Below, piece after piece: positions 17,360 through 29,663 of a stretch of DNA of 64,000 bases (position 1 is the stretch's first letter; every line of letters starts with the position of its first letter). The position numbers and the translations under genes were made by a program. The notes beneath the pieces were generated by a model that was not told the origin of the DNA, ran no database searches, and saw only the letters and a list, made by a program, of their open reading frames with translations. This DNA comes from Anisus vortex (Eukaryota > Mollusca > Gastropoda > Planorbidae): positions 36,689,618-36,753,617 of the forward strand of contig OX421498.1 of the NCBI GenBank assembly GCA_949126835.1, read 5' to 3'.

Positions 17360-17515
17360 TCTTATCTTATACATTACAGATGCACCTTCTATTTTATAAA
17401 GAAGATTATTGCGTCCTACGCTCATCCGTGGTCAGAGTCTAGTCTTGCATTTTTAATAATGTTTTAAATGATGTTAGGTTACTGGTTTACCTTCCATTCA
17501 CTCACAATATCATAT
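17360..17515 (-). repeat. LINE family 1 3' tail
   Basis: On the minus strand this carries the end of the family-1 LINE: the AAACATTATTAAAAATGCAAGACTAGACTC-type region, written here only in outline, followed by the hairpin (GACGC...GCATC, one mismatch) and the GATAA-type end near 17365. It lies upstream of CWF19L1. Confidence 0.7.
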
Positions 17516-17633
17516 AGACTTGAAAAAAACAAATACTTTTAACTTATAATCATAGCTGTAATATTTTCCTCCCCAGAATACTGTATGCAGAGCAGAATAG
17601 ACAAATTGGTTAATTTTTGTTGATCTCTGGAAA

Positions 17634-20600
17634 ATGGCAGCCAAACCTCTGAGACTGTAAGTCACCATTAATTTTGTAGTGGTTTGTCATTGTTGTTTTC
17701 TGTCTCAGTATTGAGAACCAGATTCAGAAAAACGTGTTAGTAATTTATGACATAATTAATAAATTAATTAACAATAAGGATTAATCAATCAAAGGGAGAT
17801 AATTGGGTAATTGTCTTGCAAATTATTGTTCTTTTTATCATAATACCTATATTAAATTGATACTGCATTAAAAAAGATAACTAAAGAAAGTATTTATACA
17901 TTTATTTATTTTGAATTTTGGTTTTAAAAAGCAACAAAAACAGAATTTGCATATTTTTATTGAACAAAATTCCTTTTGCAAACTCTCTTCTACTTCTAGT
18001 CTTGTAACAGGGGACGTTGAAGGCAACTTTGATCAACTTTTTAAAAGAGTACAGTCTATTCAAAAGAAAAGTGGTAACTTTGATGTAAGCTCATCTAGTC
18101 ATAACATTGTTATTAGTGAAGAACATTTGATAATAAAAAAACAACAAATACATCTGTGAGAGTAGTAAATGTCTGATGATAATTTAAAAGTTCAAAAGAT
18201 TTGTCTAGTTTACTTGAAAGTTCATTTACAAATGAAAATAAGTTGGTCCCTTTTGACCATGTTGGTCAATAGTACTAGTGAAGCAGCATACTGCATACCA
18301 TATGATTGTGTGGGTAGCAATTTTATCATTTGAATTTGATAAGTTAAAGCATTTATACACTAATCAATTTGTTCAGACTATTGTTTCATTGATTTATAAA
18401 CCACTTCTTTCTCAGCTTCTGTTGTGTGTTGGTGACTTCTTTGGCTCCAACTTGTCAGCTTGGGAACCTTACAAGACCAAAAAACTCAAAGGTATTAAAT
18501 TGAAACCCATAAATGCATGTCTTTACCGGAATGGTGACTTGGCATCCAATTATAATTCAAGTATAACATATCAAAATGTTGAACTACATATGTCTAATCA
18601 CATTGATTTCTTTTCTATAACTATTTTAGTTCCTGTATCAACACTGATTCTAGGCCCTGTCAAATCAGAGCTCACAATATTCTACAATGGTGCTGAAGGC
18701 TCAGAACTCTGCGATGGTGTCACTTATTTAGGTGAGGTATTAATTTTGACTTTGTGGCCGCATTTATATGAGCAAGTATCTATATAACCCATGACTACAG
18801 AAGGTGATTCCTGATTTAGGGACATCATTACAAAACAATCTGCCACTTTAAAGAATAAAAAATAAAAGAATCTTATCAAAATCTTTAATTGGTTGAGCAA
18901 ATCTAGGTTTGATTAAAGACCCAATTTGAAGCCTCAATAATTGAGTGCATTAGTCAATGTTCACAGATTGAAATAAAATACAAAATCACACACAAATCTA
19001 GAGAAGACATGTTTTTGTGTCAGTAGTTTTGTTGCAATTTTTCATAAATGTTAAGTGATTACAATGCTTCAGTTGGTTTTGCATCAGATATTTACATGCT
19101 ATCACAAGGATATTTACCTTGATTTGCTAACCATTAGAGCATTAACAGATGAAGAAATGTTAGGGAAAAGAAACAAATCTTATAGAAAGCTTAAATAATA
19201 GTTTTAAGTAAAATAGGTCTTTAGGTTAAAAAAAGATTGTACTATGGTTTTTATTTGTAATATATAAATTATTCTAACTCATTGTAACTGTGATTTTGGG
19301 TTGTAAGAACTGCTGTTCAATCAAATCGTTATTAAGTTGACAATCACAACCAATCACTAGAAGCAGTTGTTTCTAAATTGTTCTTCAACGTCCATGTTTC
19401 TCCATTTGATGACAGGAAGACATGGCAGATTCACTGGTTCCTCTGGACTACAGCTGGCCTACCTTAGTGGCCTGGAGACTTCTGACAAGAAGGTGGACGA
19501 CTGCACCTTCACTGCTGAAGACGGTTACTCCTTGACCGCCCCCATCGCAAACGACCCAAATTACAAAGGTATTGATATTCTGATCACATCTCAGTGGCCC
19601 AAAGATGTGGAAAGATATGGTTCACCTGCCGTAAGTATGCTTGGCAATATTTCTGCTTAATACTGTTTTTCACCATAAAGCGATATTAACAACCATATAT
19701 TATATCCACTATTACTATATTAATGGAGATCCTCTTTAATGATAATAATAAGTTTGTTTGTATTTCGCTACCAAAAACAAAATTGTAAGCTCAGAGCGCA
19801 TCTAATACCAAGCAACAAAAACATACATTGAGAGCTAATTTATTGATTGAATTTTATTAAGCAGGTTTATCCATCTTCTCCACATGTTAATTTTGCAGAA
19901 CAGGTCCCAAGAGAAATATCCAGCCTCCTCCTGTATCGCTGAAGTGGCAAGAGTGTTGCGGCCTCGCTACCATTTTGCAGGCTTGGAAGATGTTTTTTAT
20001 GAAAGACAGCCTTACAGGTAAAACTATATTAGTAGTTTGAATCCATCGTGGACACTTTACAAAATTGCAGGCTAGTCTGTAATTCACAGAAAGGATGCCA
20101 TTTGGCAGAAACTATCAAGCTTTCCTTCTTTGACTGATCTATATTTTATTAAAGTATACAAGAATCTTAGTGCCAGACTTGGGCCCCACTTCTCCTCTCG
20201 AGAATGCGAGCTGAGATTACTCTGTTTCGGCTCAGAACAAATTTCGCTGTATCACACAACACATATTTGGTTAAAGGTCCAGCGCAAACGGTTGGCTGTT
20301 CCTGTCCACTTTATCTCATAGCACATGCTTGACCATCTCTTCTGCTTCCCTGTAGTTTCAACACAGCTAATCAAGGTGGGGCCTAAACCTACTAGAGAAG
20401 GCCCCTAACGGACAAAAACTGGGCTATCGTGGTCTGTTCCCTTCTGCAGAGCTTCCGCCATGGGTTAGCTGGACGTCCGTTTTAGATGCTGCCACACACA
20501 TAATATAATACTATTAATACCAGCCCATATGAATATTAAATATTTCTTTTTTTACAGAAACCATCATATTCTTTTAGATTCTGCACGCCATGTGACACGC

Positions 20601-23600
20601 TTCATTGGTTTAGCCAAAGTAGCCAACAAGGAAAAGCAAAAAGTTGGTAATAAATTTGATGTTTTAAATGTGATAAATAGGACATGGCATAGAATTTTAC
20701 TGGCTTTTATTACACAGTATATCAAAAAGGACAGTGCAGCATATAACTTTTGACTATATAATACAGTGTAAATAGAAGATTGCATAGACAACAGTTTTCC
20801 AAGTATTACTTAATCCATCATCCACAGTACCTGTATGCCTTCAGCATTGTTCCTTTATCCAAAATGGACATGGCAGAACTTGTGAAGCAACCAGATCATG
20901 TGACAGAATGCCCATACATAGCTACAGGTGTATTGAGTTCTAAACAGGTGAGCAAACATTTCTTGAACTAAATTATTACTATCATTGACTCTAGAGTCTA
21001 GTCCTACTGGACACCTATCTGATATTTCTATGAACAATTAGAATCTGAACAGTTGAGAGTGAAAAAACCTATCTGAAATCTGACCACCATTTGCAAATAA
21101 AAAAAAAAAATTAGTTCTAGATTTAGAGTAATGTCATGATCTTGTCACACAGGAAGAAAAAGGCCAACAGTTTTTCTATGACATGAATGCCAAGCCAGAC
21201 CAAAGGGGACAGAAGCGAGGCAGAGGAAGGGGAGGCAAGGATAACTACGACAACAGATACAAAAACGATGGAGAGAAAAAACCTAGGAATAATCGTAAGT
21301 TCTTTTTTTGTTTGCCCAGTTAAATGTCACAGAGTAGAATCCAAATACACAATTATGCAATGTCTTTAAAAGTCTGGCTTAATTTTTCCTTTCACCAGCT
21401 CAGCCCACAGGTCCTTGTTGGTTCTGTTTAGGCAGTCCTGAGGTGGAGAAACATTTGGTGGTCAGTGTTGGGGATCAGGTAAGGTAGTCCCTATGGCTAT
21501 TGTAGTCATATATATGTATAGCATGGGTCTAATATCTTTTTAAATGAAAAAAAAATGAGGCCAACCACCATTTCTGATTGTGAAATCAGCTTATACACAA
21601 TTAACTTGTAAAAGTCAACAAATAAGTTTCAGTCTGCTATTTGTCCTCAGTCAACATTGAAATATTCCAGACATACACTCCTTAATATACTTTTAGGTTG
21701 ATGAAAATGTCAATAAATGGTGGACTTGTATGCCAGAAATCAAAAGTTTTAAATAGTATTAAAAAAATAATGTAGGTAATGAGCACAAGTTTATTTTAGT
21801 GCATAAGCATATTCCATCAAAACTACAAGAGCTACACACATACACACCAGGGGGCTACACACATAACAGACCCACACACCAGGAACTGTAGCAATGTATC
21901 AGATGTGCAACAAATTTGTTCAGCGTTCATAAATTGTGTGCAGTTGCAGTGTCCGCTGTTAAAATATAAAAAGTTTGTAAAATACAGTCAGTGAAGTACA
22001 TGTGTGAGTTAATCAGCCGATGCATAGGTTTCATTTCCTCCCTCCCCCCTTTTCTCTGTCCACTGCCGGGTTGCAGGTTTATCTAGCCCTGGCCAAAGGT
22101 GGCGTTGTGGATGACCATGTGCTAATCATTCCAGTGTATCATCACCAGTCACTTGTGTCCTGTCCAGACAATGTCATTGAGCAGATTGACAAATATCCTT
22201 TTTTTTAACTTTATGCTATCTTATCTTAATTTAGCTTATCTTATACTTATACTTCAAGTAAACTTCTTGTACAGTTATATTCTAATTAATTCGTACATTG
22301 CACGGTTAGGTAAATCCTTATTAATCCTTAACCCAAGTGAACATATAAATCTTGTTTGAAGAAAATGTTTAAGTCACAGGGCAAGGCAGTTGTATTTTTT
22401 GAAAGAAATTACAAAACACAACACTTACAGATCCAGGTAAATTTAATGAAAAAGTTAAACATTTGGTTAAAGTTAAATTATCATTACTTTAATTGTTTGC
22501 AAAGTAAACGAATTATGGTATATATCTAATATTATACATTTCCTTTTTTTTTAAATAGACTTGTTTCATTAAATTATATTGTTTATATTTTCCAGGCAGT
22601 TCCCATCCCTCAGTCCTGTGTGCAAGATATAAAAGACACCTTCATGTCCTGTGCTGAATCAGAATCCATAGAACTGGCAGAGATTCCCAAACATTCTGAT
22701 TTGAAACAGGTCAGTTGCAATGAAGAGATTTCTCCACAAAATTCCCTTTCAGCCGATGTGAGACATTAGCATTATAACACACTTTGATTTTAGTCTAGCG
22801 ACCATATTAAAACCTTGATGAAATTAACGCAAAAAAACAACAACAACATTAGTGTGATTAGTTTACAATGGCTACAGTTTTTTAGGACTTAAACTCAAAA
22901 TCGCATTGACTTATTGTTTTTTTTTAAATTTGTTTTTCTTTTTGTGAAGATTGTCCCCGATGGAGCGCCATACTTTTATGCTGAATTGCCAAGTGGTGAA
23001 AGATGTTTACACAGAATCACCAGACATTTCCCCTTACAGTTTGGACGGTAACTGTCTGACATAGCAACATTAATATATATTTTTTTTGTTCTTGTGAGGG
23101 TGTCCCCTGTGTTATTAGAGTAAAGTAAAGGTGGAAGGGCGTTGAGCTGGTCACACTATCTCTTGATATACAAGACCAATGAAACAATTAAACTATGGTC
23201 CTATGGCTGGCCAAGCGGTTAGTTCACCAGACTGTCAACCAAAAACAAACTGACACTTCGCGGGTTCTACCTCTGCCACCGATGGATCCCTGTCGCCCTG
23301 CAGGAGTTTTGGGCCTAGCGGACGTAAGAATCTTCTATCTAGAAGGAACGTCTGTAAACTTATAAGATACAATAAGATATGGGAAAGTTTTAATTCAAAA
23401 AAATACTTAAACTACATTATATTGGCTTTATACATTTTGGGCAACGTTACGCATTTTGAATATACTTTTTTTTTAACGAACATTTAACCATATTCATTTT
23501 ATTGTACAAGTCTGAAAAAAAATTTTTCTTTTCATTGTCTGATAAAGTAAAAAAAGAAACATTCTTGTATGAATAGAATTTCTTGTCTCCACAGAGAAGC

Positions 23601-23736
23601 TGTCTGTGAGCCTGCTATTCTAAATGTGCCAGAAAGAGTGGACTGGAAATCTTGCAAGATTGAACAAGAAGAAGAGATGGACATAGCAGCCAAGTTCAAA
23701 TCTGACTTCAAGCCATTTGACTTCAACTTTGAATAA
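17634..23736 (+). CDS. CWF19L1: CWF19-like protein 1 (CwfJ family)
   Basis: CWF19L1 is related to yeast Drn1, which associates with the lariat-debranching enzyme and the late spliceosome. Exons: 17634-17656, 18000-18084, 18416-18491, 18630-18731, 19416-19630, 19899-20017, 20558-20642, 20828-20947, 21153-21294, 21399-21478, 22077-22192, 22343-22436, 22596-22709, 22950-23047 and 23595-23736. They give 536 aa, against 538 in human. An N-terminal metallophosphatase-like domain starts at [15 protein letters not shown]. An RG-rich linker (KRGRGRGG, within residues 276-322) follows. The HIT-like CwfJ_C_1 domain comes next, with CWFC near 329 and [10 protein letters not shown] (363-372). CwfJ_C_2 is at the C-terminus (FPLQFGREAV...AILNVPE). 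The reading frame requires the intron between exons 11 and 12 to be AT-AC, interrupting codon 388. All other introns are GT-AG. Confidence 0.96.
20165..20490 (+). repeat. Dispersed GC-richer repeat, copy 1
   Basis: About 325 bp in CWF19L1 intron 6 share many blocks with 38810-39200. Examples are GCCAGACTTG, the GGTTGGCTGTTCC/GTTGACTGTTCC block with CCACT, and GGGGCCTAAACC. It has no coding family I recognise and no clear ends. It is a moderately diverged dispersed repeat. Confidence 0.55.
22193..22342 (+). other. CWF19L1: U12-type AT-AC intron in CWF19L1
   Basis: This 150-nt intron starts with ATATCCTTTT, the full minor-spliceosome 5' splice-site consensus. It has the branch sequence TCCTTAAC at 22325-22332 and ends in AC, 11-12 nt after the branch adenosine. 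Removing it joins GAC AA to A TAT AAA, giving [13 protein letters not shown]. This matches the conserved YKxxL..xFKSxGK of the family. No GT-AG alternative restores that frame. Confidence 0.92.
23196..23385 (+). repeat. tRNA-derived SINE, family B, with LINE-type hairpin tail
   Basis: It lies in the last intron of CWF19L1. The head has a box A, TGGCCAAGCGGTTAG, and a box-B-like GGGTTCTACC about 50 bp later. The 3' end is the same hairpin tail as LINE family 1: GACGT at 23321-23325, CTTCT/AGAAG inside, ACGTC at 23348-23352, then TATAAGATA repeats. This is what is expected of a SINE mobilised by the LINE that owns the tail. Confidence 0.75.
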
Positions 23737-23783
23737 AATATTTTGTGTATCTAAATCAAATGTTTTTATCATTTCCTAATAAA
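23732..23783 (+). terminator. CWF19L1: CWF19L1 polyadenylation signals
   Basis: AATAAA overlaps the stop codon at 23732-23737, and a second AATAAA lies at 23778-23783. The downstream one is the more likely to be used. Confidence 0.7.
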
Positions 23784-23847
23784 GCAAAGGTTTTAAATAT
23801 TTTAGTTCCATAGTGTCCATTCATTTATATCAAACATAATACGCTCA

Positions 23848-24338
23848 ATGGTTCACCTGTAGTCTATACTCACACCTTATAGTATAGTACTCAACCTGTA
23901 GTCTATACTTACACCTTATAGTACTCAACCTGTAGTCTATACTTACACCTTATAGTACTCAACCTGTAGTCTATACTCACACCTTATAGTACTCAACCTG
24001 TAGTCTATACTTACACCTTATAGTACTCAACCTGTAGTCTATACTCACACCTTATAGTACTCAACCTGTAGTCTATACTCACACCTTATAGTACTCAACC
24101 TGTAGTCTATACTTACACCTTATAGTACTCAACCTGTAGTCTATACTCACACCTTATAGTACTCAACCTGTAGTCTATACTTACACCTTATAGTACTCAA
24201 CCTGTAGTCTATACTCACACCTTATAGTACTCAACCTGTAGTCTATACTCACACCTTATAGTACTCAACCTGTAGTCTATACTCACACCTTATAGTACTC
24301 AACCTGTAGTCTATACTCACACCTTATAGTACTCAATT
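23848..24338. repeat. 34-bp minisatellite, about 14 copies
   Basis: Head-to-tail 34-bp units begin CTCAACCTGTAGTCTATACT, followed by YACACCTTATAGTA. Units differ almost only at one C/T position, and the two variants are intermixed. The array starts about 110 bp beyond the CWF19L1 stop codon. Confidence 0.95.
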
Positions 24339-24463
24339 TCTTTTCCAAGATACAAAATTTAGGTGGGTATTTCCTTTACTATCTGTAAATTTAAAGGTCA
24401 CGCGGAATACATGTATCTCATTTTGCCACTGATTATCAGGCATTTGCTTTATGTTGCATAAAT

Positions 24464-26459
24464 CAAGGGTCGGCAACCTTTTGCTAATAGTGTGACGAAA
24501 TCATGCAGCGTGCCGACAGCCTGAAAGTCAACCTGCTCTACTATAATTTCATAATAACACTATTTTTTGTGTGTGCCGCAGCAAGACCAAGGCCAAAAGC
24601 AAAGGAACTTTTTAAAAATATAATCTTTAATCGTTTTAAATTTGACAAAAAAAAAATAACGTTTTTTTTCCATTTATATTTATAGTAACTACAAAGTTTT
24701 ATTACTGAAATTTCACATCAATGATTAATGTCTAAACATTTAATGTAGTTCTCAAGATTTAATTCTAGCACCTGTTACGGATTCATTATATATTAATCAC
24801 AGGCTGAGATTTTCTCAAATGTTTTAGTATAGATATACATGGGATTTCATGCCATAGATTTACAAGGTGGGTAGTTAATACAGTAATAAACATTTGCACA
24901 TAAATTCTTCACTTTAATATTTATATAATTGTCAATTATCTTTAATAGTTGTATCTTTCTAAAGCTGTAATTTAATTTAAGGGAGACAATTAACCTGTTG
25001 TTTAACAACAGGTTAATTGTCTTCCTTAAATTAAATTTTCCACATTTGATTCAATAGTGATGCCAAACAAGTTATGTTTTGTAATATAACTGTTATACTT
25101 TTTAAATTATAGTTTTTAATACAAATAAGCATTATTTAGTTTTTTTCCACGTTATTAGAGGTATAAAATTAATTTACGTTTAAACAGTTGTAAAAAACAT
25201 TTCCTGCAAGTCCAGTAAAGGATTTTTTTTTTAACATTAATAATCACAACAATAATACAATATAATGCTAGCATATAAGCCTCTTATATTATTAAAATAA
25301 TGAGACAAATACATTCTATTAGAATTAATTATCTTTATGTTTAAGTAAAGAAGACGAGCATAAAAAGTATTGGTAATGTAATTAGCTCTATTAATATATA
25401 AGCGCCTTGTTCTTGAATGCTCTTCGCTAATATTACAATTCAAGTGATCAAGTGCAAAAGATATCTTTGTATGCTTAAAACAGCTTTCATCTGCGATAAA
25501 ATAAATTTAAATATGTTCACACGTGAAGTAGGTTGAATGCCTAGTAGTTGAGAATAGCAGGCGACTTTCCTAAACAGCTTCAGGCCAAGTTTTTTTTTTT
25601 TTTGCAAATTGGAACATTTCGATGCCTATTTTTTTGGATGTTTAAAATTCAACTTGCTCTATTTTGAAATAGCCGATATAACTCTACAAAAAAAAATCCA
25701 GATATAAGAATTAGTAAGATCAAGCCAGTCAGTTTTGATGTGGTATGAAAACAGGAGTCTTATGTATTTTAAAGTCTTGCATAGGCAATATTTAGAAAAC
25801 TAGACGTTGAGTGCTTCAATGTACTTCTGAAATAGCCCATCTATCTATCTAAGTATGCCTTACAAAAGGGAAGTAGTTAAATGTTTTGAAATTGATTTCA
25901 CGGCAAGATATGTCCAGTTTCAATTCAATTGTTTGACGTGGTCTAACAGTTCAAGTGCTGTTTGTCCCCATTCTTGTCAATGCAAGTTCAACTGGTTGAA
26001 ATGTGTTGCTATGTCATTCAGAAACATCGGCTACAATAGTCCGTTCTCCTGTTTTAATACCGAAGAAAAAAAATCTCTTCAATGTCTTCAATAGCTTCAA
26101 GAAATTAATATATCCTATACTTAACCTCGTCTAAGGCAACGGACACTGTGTGCAACAACATATCTCTAAGCTCTAAGTATCACTTTCTTATAGAGTAGAC
26201 TCGAATTGCTTGTAAATCTATTAAGAGTGATAAACTCTAAAATTGACTCTTTTTAACAATAGATTCAATCACAGATGGCAAGTCTCATAATCAGATTTTT
26301 GTACACAAACTTTCTTGAGCTTTAAGACTCGACGAACGGCGTGAATTTTCATGTAATTTGCATTTTAAAAAATCTTTTTTTTTGGAGGTCATTCGCTTGC
26401 CACTGAAAGTGGCTCTGCCTGCCAAGTCTGGCACGCGTGCCTTAGGTTGCCGATCCCTG
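24464..26459. mobile_element. hAT-like element, copy 1 (non-autonomous or decayed)
   Basis: The ends are CAAGGGTCGGCAACCT and AGGTTGCCGATCCCTG, an inverted pair of the CAGGGGTCGGCAACC type seen in hAT transposons. The flanks GCATAAAT (24456-24463) and GTATAAAT (26460-26467) fit an 8-bp target duplication with one change. The roughly 2-kb interior has only short degenerate open frames and no intact transposase. A 32-bp-stem hairpin lies at 24969-25037. Related copies are at 27287-29663, 30885-31164 and 53035 to about 54700. Confidence 0.75.
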
Positions 26460-26789
26460 GTATAAATAATCCTGTTCTTTTCCCCTACCCAGTTCGATGA
26501 TTAACTGAATTACCTCCCCTTATAAAATTATTAATCCCTATCGCCCTACAGGGCTTGAGTTTTGTTTTTAACAAACACGTGACAAAGATCACGTTTCTCA
26601 AACTTTTCTTTATCGTGACCCGGCTGCTTTAATATTTCATCTTTTATGACCCACTCATTTTTTCGTTTGCATTTACTAGCAAATAAAAAGTAACAACAGG
26701 TTATATATGTGAATTTTGTTATTCTCTTAATTGAACCCTTAATTTTGATAGCGTTGCCAGGCTTTTGGGAATCTCCTAACTCCCCCAAA

Positions 26790-27050
26790 AGTAAAGTACC
26801 CGTCGGACCGAATTGATCCATAGGTCCGATGAAGCAGCGTTCACCAGTTTCTGTGGCCACGGCATACTAGGTGATTGTGTGGCCAGCACTATGCACAGCC
26901 GCCTTTACTTTATCAACTAAGGTCACGTACCCACCAGAGCTGGGCAGACGCAGGGACACCCTCCAGCCCCGGGAAAAAATCATAGCCTGCACCAGGATTC
27001 GAACCCGGGTCCTTCCGCTCGCCAGTCGAACGCGCTGCCGCTCCTAATTC
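26790..27050 (-). repeat. tRNA-derived SINE, family A, copy 3
   Basis: On the minus strand the B box is a perfect GGTTCGAATCC, with the shared body following. It lies between hAT copies 1 and 2, in the same orientation as the other three family-A copies. Confidence 0.8.
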
Positions 27051-27286
27051 CCCTAATATACAAATATTACAATACACTCGCTGGTCTAATTTTTTAATAG
27101 CTTGTACAAAAATGCCGAGTCGGTGTATGTAGTTGTCAGATATGCCTACTTATTGTTACAGCCACTAAGTTTATTTATAGCTCAGTAGTAATTTTATAAC
27201 ATTGTTTCTTTTTTTTCATTATATTTTTTTTTACATAGGCCACACGACATGCCTACCCTGCGAGGTCAACTACTAATGCTCAAGAC

Positions 27287-27659
27287 CAGGGGTCGGCAAC
27301 CTTCTGCTAACAGTGTGCCAAACTAGGATTTCTAAATCATTCAGCGTGCCAACAGCCTGAAAGTTAACCTTCTCTATTATACTATTCAAAAAAATAATTT
27401 CATAGAACAATTAATTTAACTCCGTGGCAAGACCAAGGCCAATAGCAAAGGAGATTATTTATAGTGAAAATCGTTAAAGTGTTTTATATTTAATTAATGT
27501 GTTTTTGATTATCATCCTTTTTATTTGCATTTATATTAAATACAATATTGTATTACTAAGAGGTTTACGGTATTTATTGTCTAAACATTATCATTTATTA
27601 GTCAAGATGATGATCTTACCCCTGCCAATGTTATTAGTATTTTGATCTCTTTGTCTTTG

Positions 27660-27690
<31 letters not shown>

Positions 27691-29663
27691 TTTTTTGTAC
27701 AAGCCTAAATAATTAAGGCTGTTTAAAAATTAACATTCATTGTTTATTAGCCATAGTCGTTTTGATCTCAGTTTAACTGAGATGTATTTAATGCATATTG
27801 TTTCTCATCCGCCATAATGTATTCACGTTAAGCGGAATAGATGCGTAGTAATCATACAAACTAGGTAGTTAATGTAATGTTTGTAAATATACATATAAAT
27901 ACTTTAATCATAAAATATTTATAAAATTTTCAAATAATTTTTACACTTTGATCATTTTAAAGTTTATACATTGTAAAGCAATTTATTCTTTTATGACCGA
28001 AAAAAAAGAAACATATGAGAAATATTAGCTCCCTTTAATTAAAAAAGCGTGTCCACATTTGAGTTAATTGTGATGCCAAACATGAAACAAGATATGTTTT
28101 GTAATATAACAAATATAACTGACAATTATTATTTCTTTATATGGGCCTGAATCCAAAAATATGGTATTCATTACAAGGTTTAATTATTAGAGGGTTAAAA
28201 TAATTTACATTAAACAGTTGTAAATAGGGCGTTTGCAATCCCGTGACAAAAAGCACGTGATTTGTGTTTACTTTGAGTAATGGTGTACAATTAAATATGG
28301 CCGCTGTATTAATAAAGTTTCATATAGGCTCGAGCTTTTTTTAAATGATGTGTTGTGTTTTAAGTCTTTTTAAGATTTAAGCTGTATTATGTATGTTAAA
28401 TAAAATAGGCTATTTTATTATTATCATAGACATAGATCATAGACGATGTGAGCCTATTTGTGACTTGACTATATAGCCTATTCACCAACAATATCGCTTG
28501 ACATCGTAGCCTAGCCTACGAAACATTAAAAGTGTAGGCCTATAAAGTGAAATTGAAAGTGTAAATAGGTCTAGCCGGCCCTAGCCTAATCACATTAATC
28601 AATTAATCTACAGTACTACTATTTACCTCTTTATTTTTTAGTAGGATAGCCAATATTCAGATGTGAATTTTGCATGATAAAGAAGTACTTCACTTTCACA
28701 ACGTTACGTTTGTACCTCAAGTGGGTTCTATATTTACACAAATACGTCACTAAATTTACACAAAAAAACTTAAGCTCCGCCTACTGAGAACGCTCTATAA
28801 ACCTTTCTTGCATTAATAAAATTTAATGAGTTTATATTTTAAACATTAAAAATTACAGAAATTAATTAATATAGTGCTATATTTATTAAATTTATTATAT
28901 TAATATTAAAATTTATTAAATTAATAATACAAATAAATTGTTTAAGAGTTACTTATATTTATGTTTAATAAAAGAAGATGAGCATAAAAACTCTTTTAAT
29001 TGTAATTAGTCTATATTAATTAATGAGCGGTCAAGTGTAGGTGACCTCTTTGTATGCTTAAAACAGCTTTCATGTGCGATAAAATCTGTTCACAAGTGTG
29101 AGTTGAACCAAAAGCTGAAAGTAAAAGAGCGAATGCCTAGCAGCTTTCTTCCAGATTTTTACCTCAAACGGGCACATTTGGATGAGCATTTTTTATGTTT
29201 AAAATTCAACTTTCTGCATTTAAAAATCGCAAAAATTCCTCCACTTAAAAAAAGATCTACATCTAAGAAGGTTGTAGTAATTAATATCAAACCAGTTAGG
29301 CTGGATGTGGTATGAAATGATGAGTTCCTCAATTTGAAAGTCTTGCCTTTGATTAGTAAACTCCGCATTGAGTGTTTCAATGTAGTACTGAAAAAGCCTG
29401 ACTATCTATCTTAATATAAGCCTTAATATAGGGATGTACATGCAGTTAAATGTTTTGAAATTAATTTTACGGCAAGATATGTCCAGTTTAAATGCAAATC
29501 CATTAGGCCTACAATGGTCCTTGTAGATGCAACTTCGAAACAATTAAAAAACTGTCGCTATGTCGTTCAGAAATTAAAACACCTCTTGGAGATCTCTAGC
29601 GTGCCATTGAAAATCGCTTTGCGTGCCAAGTTTGGCACGCGTGCCTCAGGCTACAGAACCCTG
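27287..29663. mobile_element. hAT-like element, copy 2, carrying a nested MITE
   Basis: It starts CAGGGGTCGGCAACC and ends near CTACAGAACCCTG, in the same orientation as copy 1 and matching it over much of its length. After removing the 569-bp insertion at 28227-28795 it is about 1.8 kb. The 8-bp flanks no longer match well. Long T and A tracts lie near 27660 and 28000. The short open frame around 29103-29315 is degenerate. Confidence 0.7.
28227..28795 (+). mobile_element. MITE with TA target sites, copy 1
   Basis: This 569-bp element has terminal GGGCGTT and AACGCTC (inverted GAGCGTT), flanked by TA on both sides (28225-28226 and 28796-28797), as in Tc1/mariner-type insertions. It is not present at the corresponding place in hAT copy 1. 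The copy at 62525-63082 is nearly identical but inverted. It has no coding capacity. Confidence 0.8.

Larger units (their letters stand above)
15840..17633. promoter_or_regulatory. Divergent DNAAF3/CWF19L1 promoter region
   Basis: The two start codons are 1.8 kb apart and point away from each other. An RFX X-box-like inverted repeat, GTTTCT-A-GAGAAC, lies at 15916-15928, 84 bp upstream of the DNAAF3 ATG. On the plus strand a consensus donor, AAG|GTGAGT, ends at 15877, and a strong acceptor, tttcctccccag, ends at 17576. Together these suggest a non-coding first exon for CWF19L1 starting close to the DNAAF3 promoter. A minus-strand acceptor (tttttgcag) just before the DNAAF3 ATG allows a spliced 5' UTR there too. 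Transcription start sites are not visible. Confidence 0.4.

Noticed and set aside
22193..22342. Reading straight through, or a GT-AG intron instead of AT-AC
   Set aside because: Read-through reaches a stop at once (CCTTTTTTTTAAC), and no GT near the exon end restores the conserved YKxxL...FKSQGK frame.
23848..24338. Regularly spaced direct repeats resembling a CRISPR array
   Set aside because: There are no unique spacers: the 34-bp units are contiguous. The genome is eukaryotic.
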